From CAKZLS01 sp963771545 (GTDB lineage: Bacteria; Pseudomonadota; Alphaproteobacteria; Rhodospirillales; Defluviicoccaceae), in contig CAVYTX010000002.1 of NCBI GenBank assembly GCA_963771545.1, positions 2,604,001 through 2,668,000 on the forward strand: a stretch of DNA of 64,000 nt, given 5' to 3'. Under the pieces are notes generated by a model, which had not been told where the DNA came from, made no database searches, and saw only the letters and a program-made list of their open reading frames with translations. A program made the translations under genes and the position numbers. Below, one piece after another: positions 55,327-64,000 of the stretch. Position 1 is the first letter of the stretch; each line of letters opens with the position of its first letter.

Positions 55327-56159
55327 TCAGGCGCGGATCCATCGGTGGCCTCGCTGCCTTTTTTCTTGTTGTCGCGGTCTTGCTGGCGGCACCGGCGCGT
55401 TCCCAAACTATGAGCCAGGAGGGCGACGGAGCGAGCCCGCCGATCGAGGTGGAAGCCGAAAACGGCATCGAATGGCGACGGGACAAGAAGGTCGTATTGG
55501 CCCGCGGAAATGCCCGGGCGGTCCGCGGCAATACCGAAGTCACGGCCGATGTTTTGAGCGCCCACTACCGCGAACAAGGCGACGGCACCACCGAGATTTG
55601 GCGCTTGGAGGCCGACGGCAACGTCCGCATCGCGTCGCCGACGGAAACCGCGTATGGCGAAAAAGGCATTTATGACGTCGACGCGGGCGTTCTCCAACTG
55701 AGTGGCGGCGATGATCTTCGCCTCGTGAGCGAGGACACCGTGGTCAGGGCCGACAGGCATCTTGAATTTTGGCCGAAGAAGCAGGTTCTCTATGCACGGG
55801 GACATGCATCGGCCGTCCAGGGAAAAAACCGGCTGGACGCCGAAACCCTCACCGCGTTCTTCGCCAAGAACGCCGAGGGAAAAACGGAACTTATCCGCAT
55901 CGATGCCTCCGAAAACGTTCGCGTGACGACACCCGACGAGATCGTGAGGGCGGACGAGGGGGTCTACAACGTGGAAACCGGTATCGCGACGCTCACCGGA
56001 TCGGTTAAGATCACGCGCGGCCGCAACCAGCTCAATGGCTGCAGGGGAGAGGTCGACATGAACAAGGGCGTTAGCAAGATATTCGGATGCAAGCAAGGCT
56101 CGGCCGGAGCGCCCCGCGTTCGAGGCCTCATCCATCCCGAGAGCACAAAAAAGAAATAG
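55323..56159 (+). CDS. lptA: LPS bridge protein LptA
   Basis: 278 residues. A signal peptide (GLAAFFLVVAVLLAAPARSQ) is followed by repeated OstA-like beta segments (IEVEAENGIEWRRDKKVVLA, GNARAVRGNTEVTADVLSAH, ARGHASAVQGKNRLDAETLT). The middle is longer than in E. coli LptA (about 185 residues), giving extra turns to the bridge. A Cys pair (LNGCRGEVDM; IFGCKQG) near the end may form a disulfide. It lies in the lpt operon between lptC and lptB. Confidence 0.92.
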   Translation: MIRRGSIGGLAAFFLVVAVLLAAPARSQTMSQEGDGASPPIEVEAENGIEWRRDKKVVLARGNARAVRGNTEVTADVLSAHYREQGDGTTEIWRLEADGNVRIASPTETAYGEKGIYDVDAGVLQLSGGDDLRLVSEDTVVRADRHLEFWPKKQVLYARGHASAVQGKNRLDAETLTAFFAKNAEGKTELIRIDASENVRVTTPDEIVRADEGVYNVETGIATLTGSVKITRGRNQLNGCRGEVDMNKGVSKIFGCKQGSAGAPRVRGLIHPESTKKK

Positions 56160-56192
56160 GCCGAACCTGTTGAACAATAAACCGCGCCGATC

Positions 56193-56996
56193 ATGGCCGT
56201 GACTTCCAAATCAGCCGTTCCCGCGGAAGATAGCCACGGTCACCCCGGCTATAGGCCGAGGCTGGTGGCGGGCGATCGCGGCTTATTCGTCATAAACATC
56301 GGCAAACGGTACGGTAACCGGCCCGTGGTCAGCGACGTAAACCTCTGCGTGCAACGGGGAGAGGTGGTTGGTTTGCTCGGTCCCAACGGGGCGGGCAAGA
56401 CGACGTGTTTCTATATGATCACCGGGCTGGTCGCCCCGGACAAGGGCAGCATCCTGCTTGACGGCCAAGACATCACGCCCCTGCCCCTCTACCGGCGCGC
56501 TCGTCTTGGAGTCGGCTATTTGCCCCAGGAGGCATCCATATTCCGCGGCCTGTCGGTTCAGGACAACCTCCTCGCCGTGCTCGAAGTCACCGAGAGTTCG
56601 AAGAAACGGCGAAAAGCCATGCTGGACGCATTGCTGGACGAATTCGGCGTCGCACACCTGCGGCGCACGCCGGCGGTGGCGCTGTCGGGCGGAGAACGGC
56701 GGCGCGTCGAGATTGCGCGGGCGCTGGCGACCAACCCCCATTTCATGTTTCTCGATGAACCTTTTGCCGGTATCGATCCGATCGCTCTGAACGACATCCG
56801 CACCCTGGTCATGCACCTCAAGGACCGCGGCATCGGCGTTCTCATCACCGATCATAACGTTCGGGAAACCCTGGATGTGATAGACCGTGCCTATATTATC
56901 CATGACGGAAGGATGCTCACCGAGGGCACACCGTCGGAAATCGTGGGCAACGAGGATGTACGTCGCGTCTACCTTGGCGATAGTTTCAGTCTATAG
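56193..56996 (+). CDS. lptB: LPS export ABC transporter ATPase LptB
   Basis: 267 residues. Walker A GPNGAGKTT (63-71), signature ALSGGERRRVEIARAL, Walker B FMFLDEPFAGIDP and the switch His in VLITDHNVRETL. The LptB-type PLYRRARLGVGYLPQEASIF is present. It powers LPS extraction from the inner membrane with LptFG. The first 25 residues are an extra, hydrophilic N-terminus; later starts are possible. Confidence 0.96.
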   Translation: MAVTSKSAVPAEDSHGHPGYRPRLVAGDRGLFVINIGKRYGNRPVVSDVNLCVQRGEVVGLLGPNGAGKTTCFYMITGLVAPDKGSILLDGQDITPLPLYRRARLGVGYLPQEASIFRGLSVQDNLLAVLEVTESSKKRRKAMLDALLDEFGVAHLRRTPAVALSGGERRRVEIARALATNPHFMFLDEPFAGIDPIALNDIRTLVMHLKDRGIGVLITDHNVRETLDVIDRAYIIHDGRMLTEGTPSEIVGNEDVRRVYLGDSFSL

Positions 56997-57014
56997 CTAT
57001 AGGCGGGGGTCGCC

Positions 57015-58556
57015 ATGGCGCTGACCCCAAGGCTTGACCTGCGCCAAGCCCAGTCGCTGGTGATGACTCCCCAACTGCAGCAAGCCATCAAGCTGTTGCA
57101 GCTTTCCAGCATCGATATCGCCGCCTACGTGGATGAACAGCTCGAGCAAAACCCGCTGCTGGAAAAGGAGGAGGCGGGCGAGGACGGTTTCGACGCTCCC
57201 ACCATCGATGCCGACGGCGAAGCGGCTCCGTCTCGGGACGGAGGGGAACCGCTATCGGTGGATGCCGCGGTGACCGATGACACGCCCATGGATCCCGACG
57301 CGGTTTTCGACGTGGACACTTACGAAAACGTCTACGACACTGACGGCGGCGATGGAGGCGACCAGGCGGGCCCGCTCGGGCAACGGATCGCGGATACCCG
57401 GGGACAAAGCGCCGGCCGGTCGTTCGAGACCGAGGGAAGAAATCCTGACGAGACGCTGTCCGCGCAAACGACGCTTCGCGATCACCTGACCGGCCAACTG
57501 ACGGTGGACGTGAGCGACCCGGTGGACCGCCTTATCGGCGTTCACCTCATCGATCTGCTGGACGAAACCGGCTATCTTACCGGAGACTTGGCCTCCATCG
57601 GCGAGAGTCTCGGTTGCCCCCTCGAACGCGTGGAAGCGACCCTCGCGCGGCTCCAGAAATTCGATCCGCCGGGCGTTTTTGCCCGCACCCTCTCCGAATG
57701 CCTGGCCTTGCAGCTGGCCGATCGCGGCTGTCTGGATCGCGGCATGGGCATCCTGCTGCAAAACCTCGATCTGGTGGCCAAGCGCGACTGGACGGCCTTG
57801 GCGAGGGTCTGCGGCGCCGGCTCCAACGTAATCGCGCGAATGGTTGGCGAGATTCGGTCGTTGGACCCCAAACCCGCCCTTGCCTTCGATTACAGCGTCG
57901 CCCAGCCGGTCATTCCGGACGTGATCATGCGGCCGCGTCCCAACGGCGGTTGGATCGTGGAGCTCAACAACGAAACCCTGCCCCGGGTTCTGGTGAACAA
58001 TCATTACTATGCGCGCGTCAGCGGCATGACGGCGCGCAAAGAGGATAAGCAGTTTATCAACGAATGTCTGCAATCGGCCAACTGGCTGGTGAAAACCCTG
58101 CATCAACGGGCCACGACAATTCTCAAGGTGGCGTCCGACATCGTCCGCCAGCAGGACGGATTCTTCCTTCACGGCGTCCATGCCCTGAAGCCGCTGATCC
58201 TTCGTGATGTCGCCGAGGAAATCGAGATGCACGAGAGCACGGTCAGCCGCGTGACGTCCAACAAGTTCATGGCCACGCCGAGGGGTATTTTCGAGTTGAA
58301 GTACTTTTTTACCCATGGGATCGGAGGCGCCCGCGGCGGCGAGATTCATTCGGCGGAATCGGTTCGTCATCGGCTCAAGGCGCTGATCGACGGCGAATCG
58401 GCGAACATGGTTCTGTCGGATGACCAATTGGCCGAAACCCTTCAGAACGAAGGCATCGATATCGCCCGCCGGACAGTCGCTAAATACCGGGAAAGCATGA
58501 GGATTGCGTCGTCCGTACAGCGCCGTCGCGAGAAGAAGGGGCGGCGGTGTTCATGA
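57015..58556 (+). CDS. rpoN: RNA polymerase sigma-54 factor
   Basis: 513 residues. The activator-interacting N-terminus (LDLRQAQSLVMTPQLQQAIK, LLQLSSIDIAAYVDEQLEQNP), an acidic linker, the core-binding domain and the DNA-binding end with the RpoN box ARRTVAKYRE and the helix-turn-helix (VAEEIEMHESTVSRVTSNKF). It directs transcription from -24/-12 promoters, commonly nitrogen genes. It stands in the usual order after lptB and before hpf-ptsN. Confidence 0.96.
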   Translation: MALTPRLDLRQAQSLVMTPQLQQAIKLLQLSSIDIAAYVDEQLEQNPLLEKEEAGEDGFDAPTIDADGEAAPSRDGGEPLSVDAAVTDDTPMDPDAVFDVDTYENVYDTDGGDGGDQAGPLGQRIADTRGQSAGRSFETEGRNPDETLSAQTTLRDHLTGQLTVDVSDPVDRLIGVHLIDLLDETGYLTGDLASIGESLGCPLERVEATLARLQKFDPPGVFARTLSECLALQLADRGCLDRGMGILLQNLDLVAKRDWTALARVCGAGSNVIARMVGEIRSLDPKPALAFDYSVAQPVIPDVIMRPRPNGGWIVELNNETLPRVLVNNHYYARVSGMTARKEDKQFINECLQSANWLVKTLHQRATTILKVASDIVRQQDGFFLHGVHALKPLILRDVAEEIEMHESTVSRVTSNKFMATPRGIFELKYFFTHGIGGARGGEIHSAESVRHRLKALIDGESANMVLSDDQLAETLQNEGIDIARRTVAKYRESMRIASSVQRRREKKGRRCS

Positions 58557-58570
58557 GCCGGGAGGGAGAC

Positions 58571-58599
58571 TTGACACGAACCAGAGGGGCAACTAAGTT
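58571..58599 (+). promoter_or_regulatory. Probable promoter of hpf
   Basis: TTGACA (58571-58576), 17-base spacer, TAAGTT (58594-58599). It lies 126 bases before the hpf start and after the rpoN stop. Confidence 0.5.
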
Positions 58600-58724
58600 C
58601 GCCGCCTTCGCAAGCCGAATGCGCAGTGCAAGGGTGGAAGCACCCGCTTCCTCGTTGCGCATATAAGGAACAGGCACACGCACCGGGGTAGCCATTCTGC
58701 TCCCTGCGTCAGGATGTCTTTTAG

Positions 58725-59300
58725 ATGGACATATCGATCAAGGGTAAACGGCTGGACGTTGGCGAGGCCTTGCGTTCTCACGTCGAGGATCACCTCGGAG
58801 CCGCCGTCTCCAAATACTTCTCCCGGGCCCACGACGCCAACGTGACGATTTCACGGGAAGCGCATTTCTTCCGCGCCGATATATCGGTGCATCCGCTTCG
58901 CGGCGTATTGGTGCAGGGACGCTCCAACGCCGACGACGCCTACGCGGCGTTCGATTTGGCGCTGGAGCACATCGCCAAGCAATTGCGGCGATACAAGCGC
59001 AGGCTCAATGACAAGCACAAGGGCCGCGGGCCGGAAGAAAGCATTCCCGCGCAACAGTATATCATGGCTCCGGAGGCCGGCGAGGACGAGTTGCCGGAAG
59101 AAGGTCAGCCCGCGATCATTGCCGAGCTGCCGACGGAAATCGCCACGCTGAGCGTGAGCGAAGCCGTGATGCGTATGGACTTGGCGGACGTTCCGGCGAT
59201 AATGTTCCGAAACCGGGCCAATGGTGGCCTCAACGTCGTGTACCGCCGGCCGGATGGAAACATCGGGTGGATCGACCCTGCCAATACGGCACACGCGTAA
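58725..59300 (+). CDS. hpf: Ribosome hibernation promoting factor, long form
   Basis: 191 residues. The N-terminal S30AE/YfiA domain (MDISIKGKRLDVGEALRSHV; RSNADDAYAAFDLALEHIAK; LRRYKRRLNDKHKG) binds the decoding centre. The C-terminal domain (SVSEAVMRMDLADVPAIMFR; NGGLNVVYRRPDGNIGWI) dimerises two ribosomes into 100S particles. This two-domain form works without RMF. It is followed by ptsN 15 bases later. Confidence 0.94.
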   Translation: MDISIKGKRLDVGEALRSHVEDHLGAAVSKYFSRAHDANVTISREAHFFRADISVHPLRGVLVQGRSNADDAYAAFDLALEHIAKQLRRYKRRLNDKHKGRGPEESIPAQQYIMAPEAGEDELPEEGQPAIIAELPTEIATLSVSEAVMRMDLADVPAIMFRNRANGGLNVVYRRPDGNIGWIDPANTAHA

Positions 59301-59315
59301 GGGTCCCTGAAAAGC

Positions 59316-59780
59316 ATGGAAATCGCAGATCTGATCAAGCCCGAAAACGTGGTCGCCAATCTGCGCGCGAGCAGCAAGAAACAGGCTCTTCAGGATCTTG
59401 CCCGCCGCGCCGCCGCGATCACCGGTCAACCGGAACGAGCCGTCTTCGCGGTGTTGATGAAACGCGAGCGCCTAGGCACGACCGGCGTTGGCAACGGCAT
59501 TGCCATTCCCCACGGCAAGCTGCCGAACCTCGACAAGCTCTACGGGCTGTTTGCCCGTCTCGAGCATCCGATTGACTTCGAGTCCATCGACGACAGACCG
59601 GTGGATCTGATCTTTCTGCTGCTCGCTCCCGAATCTTCCGGCGCCGACCACTTGAAGGCCTTGGCGCGAGTTTCCCGCCTGCTGCGGGACAAGACCGCCT
59701 GCGAAAAACTGCGCGGGACGGATGACGTGGAAGCGCTCTACGCGCTTCTGGTGGACACGACGGCGAGCTGGGCCGCGTAA
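59316..59780 (+). CDS. ptsN: Nitrogen PTS enzyme IIA (PtsN/EIIA-Ntr)
   Basis: 154 residues. The phosphorylated His66 is in VGNGIAIPHGKLPNL, and RPVDLIFLLLAPESSGADHL and ARVSRLLRDK are conserved. It takes phosphate from EI-Ntr and NPr and regulates potassium transport, stress and nitrogen responses. It completes the rpoN-hpf-ptsN cluster; an NPr gene is not present next to it. It converges with the DUF1150 gene. Confidence 0.95.
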   Translation: MEIADLIKPENVVANLRASSKKQALQDLARRAAAITGQPERAVFAVLMKRERLGTTGVGNGIAIPHGKLPNLDKLYGLFARLEHPIDFESIDDRPVDLIFLLLAPESSGADHLKALARVSRLLRDKTACEKLRGTDDVEALYALLVDTTASWAA

Positions 59781-59784
59781 CGCC

Positions 59785-60033
59785 TTAGTGGACGCTGAGC
59801 GGCTCCAAATCGTTCTGACGGGTGACGGCAAACGCCAACTCGCGGTCGGTAACCACGGCCAGTGGCTGTCCATTGGCGCCATGCACCGCGAATGCCGGTT
59901 TGCCCTCCACCTCCACGGGCTTGATGTAAGCCACCTCGCCGACCCCAAGATTGGCAAGATCGTGAAGCGCCAGATCCATCAAGACCGTTGCGCTCTTGTC
60001 GTTCTTCGTATTGTCACTGGGATGATCCATCAT
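59785..60033 (-). CDS. DUF1150 family protein
   Basis: 82 residues. It contains LGVGEVAYIKPVEVEGKPAF and AVHGANGQPLAVVTDRELAF, the usual alphaproteobacterial DUF1150 sequence. Function unknown. These genes usually lie beside an Hsp20 gene, as here, so a stress role is likely. The stop is 4 bases from the ptsN stop. Confidence 0.9.
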   Translation of the reverse strand: MMDHPSDNTKNDKSATVLMDLALHDLANLGVGEVAYIKPVEVEGKPAFAVHGANGQPLAVVTDRELAFAVTRQNDLEPLSVH

Positions 60034-60092
60034 ACCCTCTCACCCGCTGTTTGCCTACCATAGCCGTCGCGGGTTTCCGCGCCGTTAAAAAA

Positions 60093-60566
60093 TCAAACTT
60101 CCGGCTCCACGTCGATCAATTGCGCCCGGCGCGACGCCTTGTTGCCCGACGTGGCTCCCTTGTCGATCCGAATGGTGCGGATTTCGGATTCCGGAGCCCG
60201 GCGTTCCAGGTCGATGCGCAACAGTCCATTGTCGAGCAATGCTCCGCTGACTTCGATCCCCTCGGCGAGGACAAAGCTGCGGTGAAACTGACGCGACGCG
60301 ATGCCGCGATAGAGGTACACCCGCCCCTCCTCGTCTTCGCTTTTGCGGCCCCGGATTACCAACTGGTTATCCTCGACGGTGACCTTCAAATCATCCATGG
60401 CGAACCCGGCCACGGCGAGCGTGATCCGAAGTCCGTAATCTCCTATTTGCTCGATATTGTAAGGTGGATAGCCCTCGGCGGAATTCTTGGAAACATGGTC
60501 CAAAATTCGTTCGAGGTGCTCGAAGCCGAGCAAAAGGGGACTATTCAAACTCTGAATGCGGGCCAT
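60093..60566 (-). CDS. Small heat shock protein (Hsp20 family)
   Basis: 157 residues from ATG 60566 (GAGGAGG upstream). The alpha-crystallin domain runs from YPPYNIEQIGDYGLRITLAV through YLYRGIASRQFHRSF to GLLRIDLERRAPE. It is similar in core to the Hsp20 at 32534 but differs at both ends. It is probably in one transcript with the DUF1150 gene that follows 59 bases later on the same strand. Confidence 0.93.
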   Translation of the reverse strand: MARIQSLNSPLLLGFEHLERILDHVSKNSAEGYPPYNIEQIGDYGLRITLAVAGFAMDDLKVTVEDNQLVIRGRKSEDEEGRVYLYRGIASRQFHRSFVLAEGIEVSGALLDNGLLRIDLERRAPESEIRTIRIDKGATSGNKASRRAQLIDVEPEV

Positions 60567-60866
60567 GACCGCCTCCTCCTCTACGTGAGCGAGTGCGACT
60601 AATTTGGGCCCTGGATACGGCGCCCGACCAAGCGTTGCGATGGCAACATCCGGGTCAACGGTTGTAATGTGGTTTGCGAATTGACGGTTGTCAATGATCT
60701 GGAGACCGCTATGTAAGAGGCTGGCGGGTGGGTGGTCGCGGCGCTGAATCACAAGCGGGTTTGTCGTAATGTGCCCGTCCTGCTAGGTTCATGGGACAAC
60801 GGTTTGTCGCCATCTCGGAAACATTGATTGAATTGCTGGCAAAGGGGCCTCGCGGGGCCAAGGAAC
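60567..60866. other. Intergenic region between hsp20 and the TPR gene
   Basis: Divergent promoters for the Hsp20 and TPR genes should lie here. The minus strand is open from 60752 without coding features. I could not identify a clear promoter or RpoH site. Confidence 0.35.
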
Positions 60867-61502
60867 ATGATGAGAATTGTTGGGTTCAAACGGCTTATCT
60901 ACTTGACGATCGCGATCGGATTCTTATCCGTGCCACTTCTATCCGTATCACCGGCCCGCGCGGAGTGGCAGGAAGACGCGAAGGCGTGCGAGGACCAGTT
61001 GAAGGCCAAGCAACTCGATCAGGCCATCCAGATGTGCACGAAAGCCATCGATGGGGGAGCGCCATCCGAGGAGGCTTTGGCCTTCACCTATAACCTTCGC
61101 GGAATTTCCTATGCCCTGAAGGGCAGCGACGACCTGGCGATCAAGGATTTTGGTGAAGTTCTCAGTCGCAAGCCCAATCCCGGGACATTCGTCAATCGCG
61201 GAAGCGTCTATCTTCGAAAAGGGGATATGGATTTGGCGATTCAGGACTTCACACAATCCATCGGCCAAAAACCGAACCCCCAGGCCTACATGGCCCGAGG
61301 ACAGGCTTACGCGCGCAAGGGCGACGCGAACCGAGCCATAGCGGACTTCGAGCAGGCGTTTTCCCTGGGCGGCGAACCCGCGGTAAAAAGCCTTCAAAGC
61401 CACCTCAAGACCCATGGAAAATACACCGGGGCGGTCGACGGCAAATATGGTCCCGGCACCCGCAAGGCGCTGGAGGCGTGCCTTCAAGATCCCAATTGCT
61501 GA
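60867..61502 (+). CDS. Exported TPR-repeat protein with a peptidoglycan-binding tail
   Basis: 211 residues from ATG 60867 (AAGGA upstream; the next ATG follows directly). A signal peptide (LIYLTIAIGFLSVPLLSVSP) is followed by three to four TPR units (AFTYNLRGISYALKGSDDLA; TFVNRGSVYLRKGDMDLAIQ; AYMARGQAYARKGDANRAIA). A short end resembles a peptidoglycan-binding repeat (YTGAVDGKYGPGTRKALEAC) and closes with a Cys pair. It is a likely periplasmic scaffold; its partner is unknown. Confidence 0.83.
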   Translation: MMRIVGFKRLIYLTIAIGFLSVPLLSVSPARAEWQEDAKACEDQLKAKQLDQAIQMCTKAIDGGAPSEEALAFTYNLRGISYALKGSDDLAIKDFGEVLSRKPNPGTFVNRGSVYLRKGDMDLAIQDFTQSIGQKPNPQAYMARGQAYARKGDANRAIADFEQAFSLGGEPAVKSLQSHLKTHGKYTGAVDGKYGPGTRKALEACLQDPNC

Positions 61503-61602
61503 CGGGGACGGCGATCTCGACGTTGTGAACGCCCGACATCCGGCGGCTGACCGGTCCGAAGCAAAAAACGGCCCAGCGCCTACGAGCCAACCCTTAGGAG
61601 AT

Positions 61603-61678
<76 letters not shown>

Positions 61679-61800
61679 ATCATACTCGTCATGCGCGCGC
61701 CGGAACGCGCTGTCGACCACGCGCTAGAAACTAGAGAAGCTCGGGCCATGGGGGCAAGGAAAATTATTGCCCCGTCGCCACGGCGCCGTTCGAGGCCCGC

Positions 61801-62217
61801 CTATGACTTATCCTCGACGTCGTCGTCGACATGTTCCATGACCTCGCCGATGTCGTCACCGTCTTCACCCAGATCCGAGGTGTCCTCGATCAATTCCTGG
61901 CCCTCGTTGTTCAAATCTTCGAGGTTGTCGCCGTCGCCGTCGGCCTCTGATTCCTCGAGATTGTCCTCGTCCGAATCGGCGTCGGCGGCATCGAGAACGT
62001 CTGCCGCCGCCGCGCCGGCGACCGCCATCTTCGAAACCTTCGGCCGGGACGTGGATTCGTCCTTCAATACCGCTCCGCCGCGGCGAGCGCGCGGCTGCCG
62101 CTCCGCGTCGTAGACGGTGCTGCACACGGGACATACAATGGGATCACGGCATAGATCGTAGAATTGAGCGCCACAGTTGTGGCAGGTGCGCTTAGCGCCC
62201 CATTCAGGCTTCGCCAC
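61801..62217 (-). CDS. TIGR02300 family acidic zinc-ribbon protein
   Basis: 138 residues. The N-terminal zinc ribbon has Cys pairs in RTCHNCGAQFYDL (the family's FYDL motif) and IVCPVCSTVYD. A very acidic C-terminal half (EDNLEESEADGDGDNLEDL) follows. The family is restricted to alphaproteobacteria and its role is unknown. The gene is divergent from aroA, as in many relatives, and beside tRNA-Ala. Confidence 0.92.
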   Translation of the reverse strand: MAKPEWGAKRTCHNCGAQFYDLCRDPIVCPVCSTVYDAERQPRARRGGAVLKDESTSRPKVSKMAVAGAAAADVLDAADADSDEDNLEESEADGDGDNLEDLNNEGQELIEDTSDLGEDGDDIGEVMEHVDDDVEDKS

Positions 62218-62445
62218 CCATTTACCTCCTGTTGTTCAACGCGTGATACATCAGTTGCCAATTGCCATGTTTGTTTCCGCCGTGTCAAAACCAAAAGCAA
62301 CGACTCGTCACATCGGTTTCTTCTTGTTTCGGCGCGTTGTCCAGCCCCAATACCAACGGTCGCCGATGGTGGCCTTTGACAAAAGCGGCGAGCGTGTGAA
62401 AAGCCGATGAATCCGCACACCGTTTCATTGTAAAGGTTGCATCCT

Positions 62446-63782
62446 ATGAACCCGATGATGTCCGTTGCATCGGGACCGCTCGCCGGCTCGATCGCCATCC
62501 CCGGTGACAAGTCCATCTCCCATCGAGCTCTGATACTCGGAGCAAGCGCCGTCGGCGAAACCCGAATTAGAAACCTTCTCGAAGCCGAGGATGTGCTCGC
62601 CACCGCCGAAGCCATGCGGATGCTGGGGGCAACGGTGGAACGCGACGGCGTGGATTGGAGCGTACACGGACGGGGGGTGGGCGGTCTGGCCGAACCGGCG
62701 GCGATCCTCGACATGGGCAACTCCGGCACCGGCGCGCGTTTGGTCATGGGTCTGGTCGCCAGCCACCCGTTCACGAGTTTTTTCGCCGGCGACGCGTCGT
62801 TGTCGGCGCGGCCCATGAAGCGGGTCATGGAACCTCTGTCGCGGATAGGCGCCAGCTTCTGGTCGCGTTCGGAAGGCCGGTTGCCGCTGGCGGTGCGGGG
62901 GGCCGAGCAACCCCTTCCCATCGTCTATACATTGCCGGTTGCATCCGCCCAGGTGAAATCGGCGGTGTTGCTGGCCGGCCTCAACGCACCGGGGACAACC
63001 ACCGTCATCGAGCCGCAGCCGACCCGCGATCACACCGAGAGAATGCTCGCTCATTTCGGAGCCGAGATTCGGGTCGAGGACGGGGCCGAGGGCGGACGGG
63101 AGATCACGCTGACCGGCCGGCCGGAAATCACGGGATGCGAGGTCATCGTGCCGGGCGACATCTCCTCGGCGGCGTTCCCCCTGGCCGCCGCCCTGCTCAC
63201 GCCCGGATCGCGCATCGCCATCAACGGGGTCGGGCTCAGCCCGCTTCGCGCCGGTCTGATCGAGACCTTGGTCGAGATGGGCGCGCGCCTGGACACGGTC
63301 AACCATCGGACCGAGTTCGGGAGAGCCGGTCGCCGACCTGATTGTCGAAGCAAGCCCGCTGACCGGCGTCGACATACCGCCCCACCGTGTCCCCGCGATG
63401 ATCGATGAGTTTCCCATCCTCGCGGCCGCCGCCGCGTGCGCCGCCGGGACCACGCGCATGCGGGGCCTCGGCGAGCTTCGGGTCAAGGAGAGCGACCGCC
63501 TCGCGGCGATCGCGGACGGGCTTGCCGCCTGCGGCGTCGGCGTCGAGTTCGGGGCCGGATTGGCTCGTCGTTCATGGCGCCGGCGGTCCGCCACCCGGTG
63601 GCGGCCGCGTGACCGTCAATATGGATCATCGGATCGCCATGGCGTTTCTGGTGCTTGGCATGGTCACCCGAAATCCCGTAAAGGTCGACGACGGCACATC
63701 CATCGCCACCAGTTTCCCCCAGTTCTTGGCATTGATGAACGGGCTCGGCGCGAGCATTACCGGGAGCAACGCGCCCGTTTGA
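62446..63782 (+). pseudogene. aroA: 5-enolpyruvylshikimate-3-phosphate synthase, two frameshifts
   Basis: 444 residues after removing one T at 63316/63317 and one G at 63557/63558; the restored junctions read NHRTESGEPVADLIVEASP and VEFGADWLVVHGAGG. The N-part has IPGDKSISHRALILGA, DMGNSGTGARLVMG, ASAQVKSAVLLAGLNAPG and VIVPGDISSAAFPLAAALL. The C-part has PAMIDEFPILAAAAACAAG, LRVKESDRLAAIADGL and VNMDHRIAMAFLVLG. It catalyses the sixth shikimate step and is normally needed for aromatic amino acids. Every domain is otherwise complete, so consensus errors are a serious alternative to loss. Confidence 0.9.
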
Positions 63783-63909
63783 CGCACCGCCCGGCACAAG
63801 CTGTCCAAAGGCCTGGAGATTCTGATCGCCGATTCGCGAATTCTTAACGGCGCGCGCGCATAATACCTCCCATGAACGATCGGTTTGGCGTCACGGGGGA
63901 TTCGGATCA

Positions 63910-64000
63910 ATGATGCGAGCGCTTGGAGCGGGTGGTTACCGGCTGTGTCAGGGGGCGCTCGCCGGTCTGTTCCTCGCGCTGATGGCCGGCACTTTTGAAC
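63910..64000 (+). CDS. Start of an exported protein, cut by the window end
   Basis: The frame from ATG 63910 (GGGGGA upstream; a second ATG follows directly) stays open to the end. Its 30 residues include a positive N-terminus and the hydrophobic stretch GALAGLFLALMAG, like a signal peptide. The protein cannot be identified from this part. cmk, often next to aroA, is not visible here. Confidence 0.45.
   Translation, partial: MMRALGAGGYRLCQGALAGLFLALMAGTFE

Overview
The window is a 64 kb piece of a GC-rich alphaproteobacterial chromosome, most likely Rhodospirillales in the broad sense. The evidence is gene content: a serC leader RNA ahead of serC-serA; the block rnd - kdsD - lptC - lptA - lptB - rpoN - hpf - ptsN; a DUF1150 protein beside an Hsp20; the alphaproteobacterial TIGR02300 acidic zinc-ribbon protein; and two tRNAs with encoded CCA ends (Leu-CAG, Ala-GGC). 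I cannot name a genus.

Bases 1-5.6 kb are an insertion-scarred edge. A SAM methyltransferase is cut by an intact IS1380-family element that left a CTAG target duplication. A small hypothetical gene and a retropepsin-like protease follow, then an intergenic stretch with helically phased GTATAC boxes, then an IS5-family element with a nonsense mutation. From 5.7 to 11.6 kb lie a very large flavin/Fe-S oxidoreductase with one frameshift, a lytic transglycosylase lipoprotein (mltF) and an unrecognised exported protein. From 11.6 to 15.1 kb is a patchwork: dtd, a ParDE toxin-antitoxin pair and an OsmC protein, mixed with REP-like palindromes, a 39-bp exact duplication of a neighbouring gene's 3' end, a decayed gene fragment and an AT-rich orphan gene. 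From 15.1 to 19.3 kb is serine biosynthesis, with two different 3-phosphoglycerate dehydrogenases around serC.

From 19.5 to 26.2 kb is a second accessory region: PhzF, a VapBC pair, a frameshifted FRG-domain gene, a GFA-family protein, and an AT-rich aldo/keto reductase carrying an EF-hand-like loop. That reductase sits between IS5 and IS630 remnants, and copies of one short repeat bound the blocks. From 26.2 to 41.4 kb the genome is ordinary: 5-oxoprolinase, a TolC-like protein, msrB-rpoZ, Hsp20, dodecin, a PEBP protein, a penicillin acylase homologue, an MscS channel and an SLC13-RCK transporter. From 41.4 to 47.9 kb two MCE lipid-transport systems stand in tandem on the minus strand: a complete pqiABC, and an mlaE-mlaD-lipoprotein operon that lacks the ATPase gene mlaF. 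From 48.2 to 51.2 kb are a TAXI binding protein, an M17 aminopeptidase and a MarR regulator.

From 51.4 kb to the end is the conserved envelope and nitrogen-PTS block (Kdo precursor synthesis, LPS transport, sigma-54, ribosome hibernation, EIIA-Ntr), a second Hsp20, a TPR protein, TIGR02300, and aroA with two frameshifts. All four single-base frameshifts in otherwise good genes (oxidoreductase, FRG gene, aroA twice) are mended by removing one base, so consensus error competes with real gene decay as the explanation. I found no CRISPR array, rRNA gene, prophage or replication origin.
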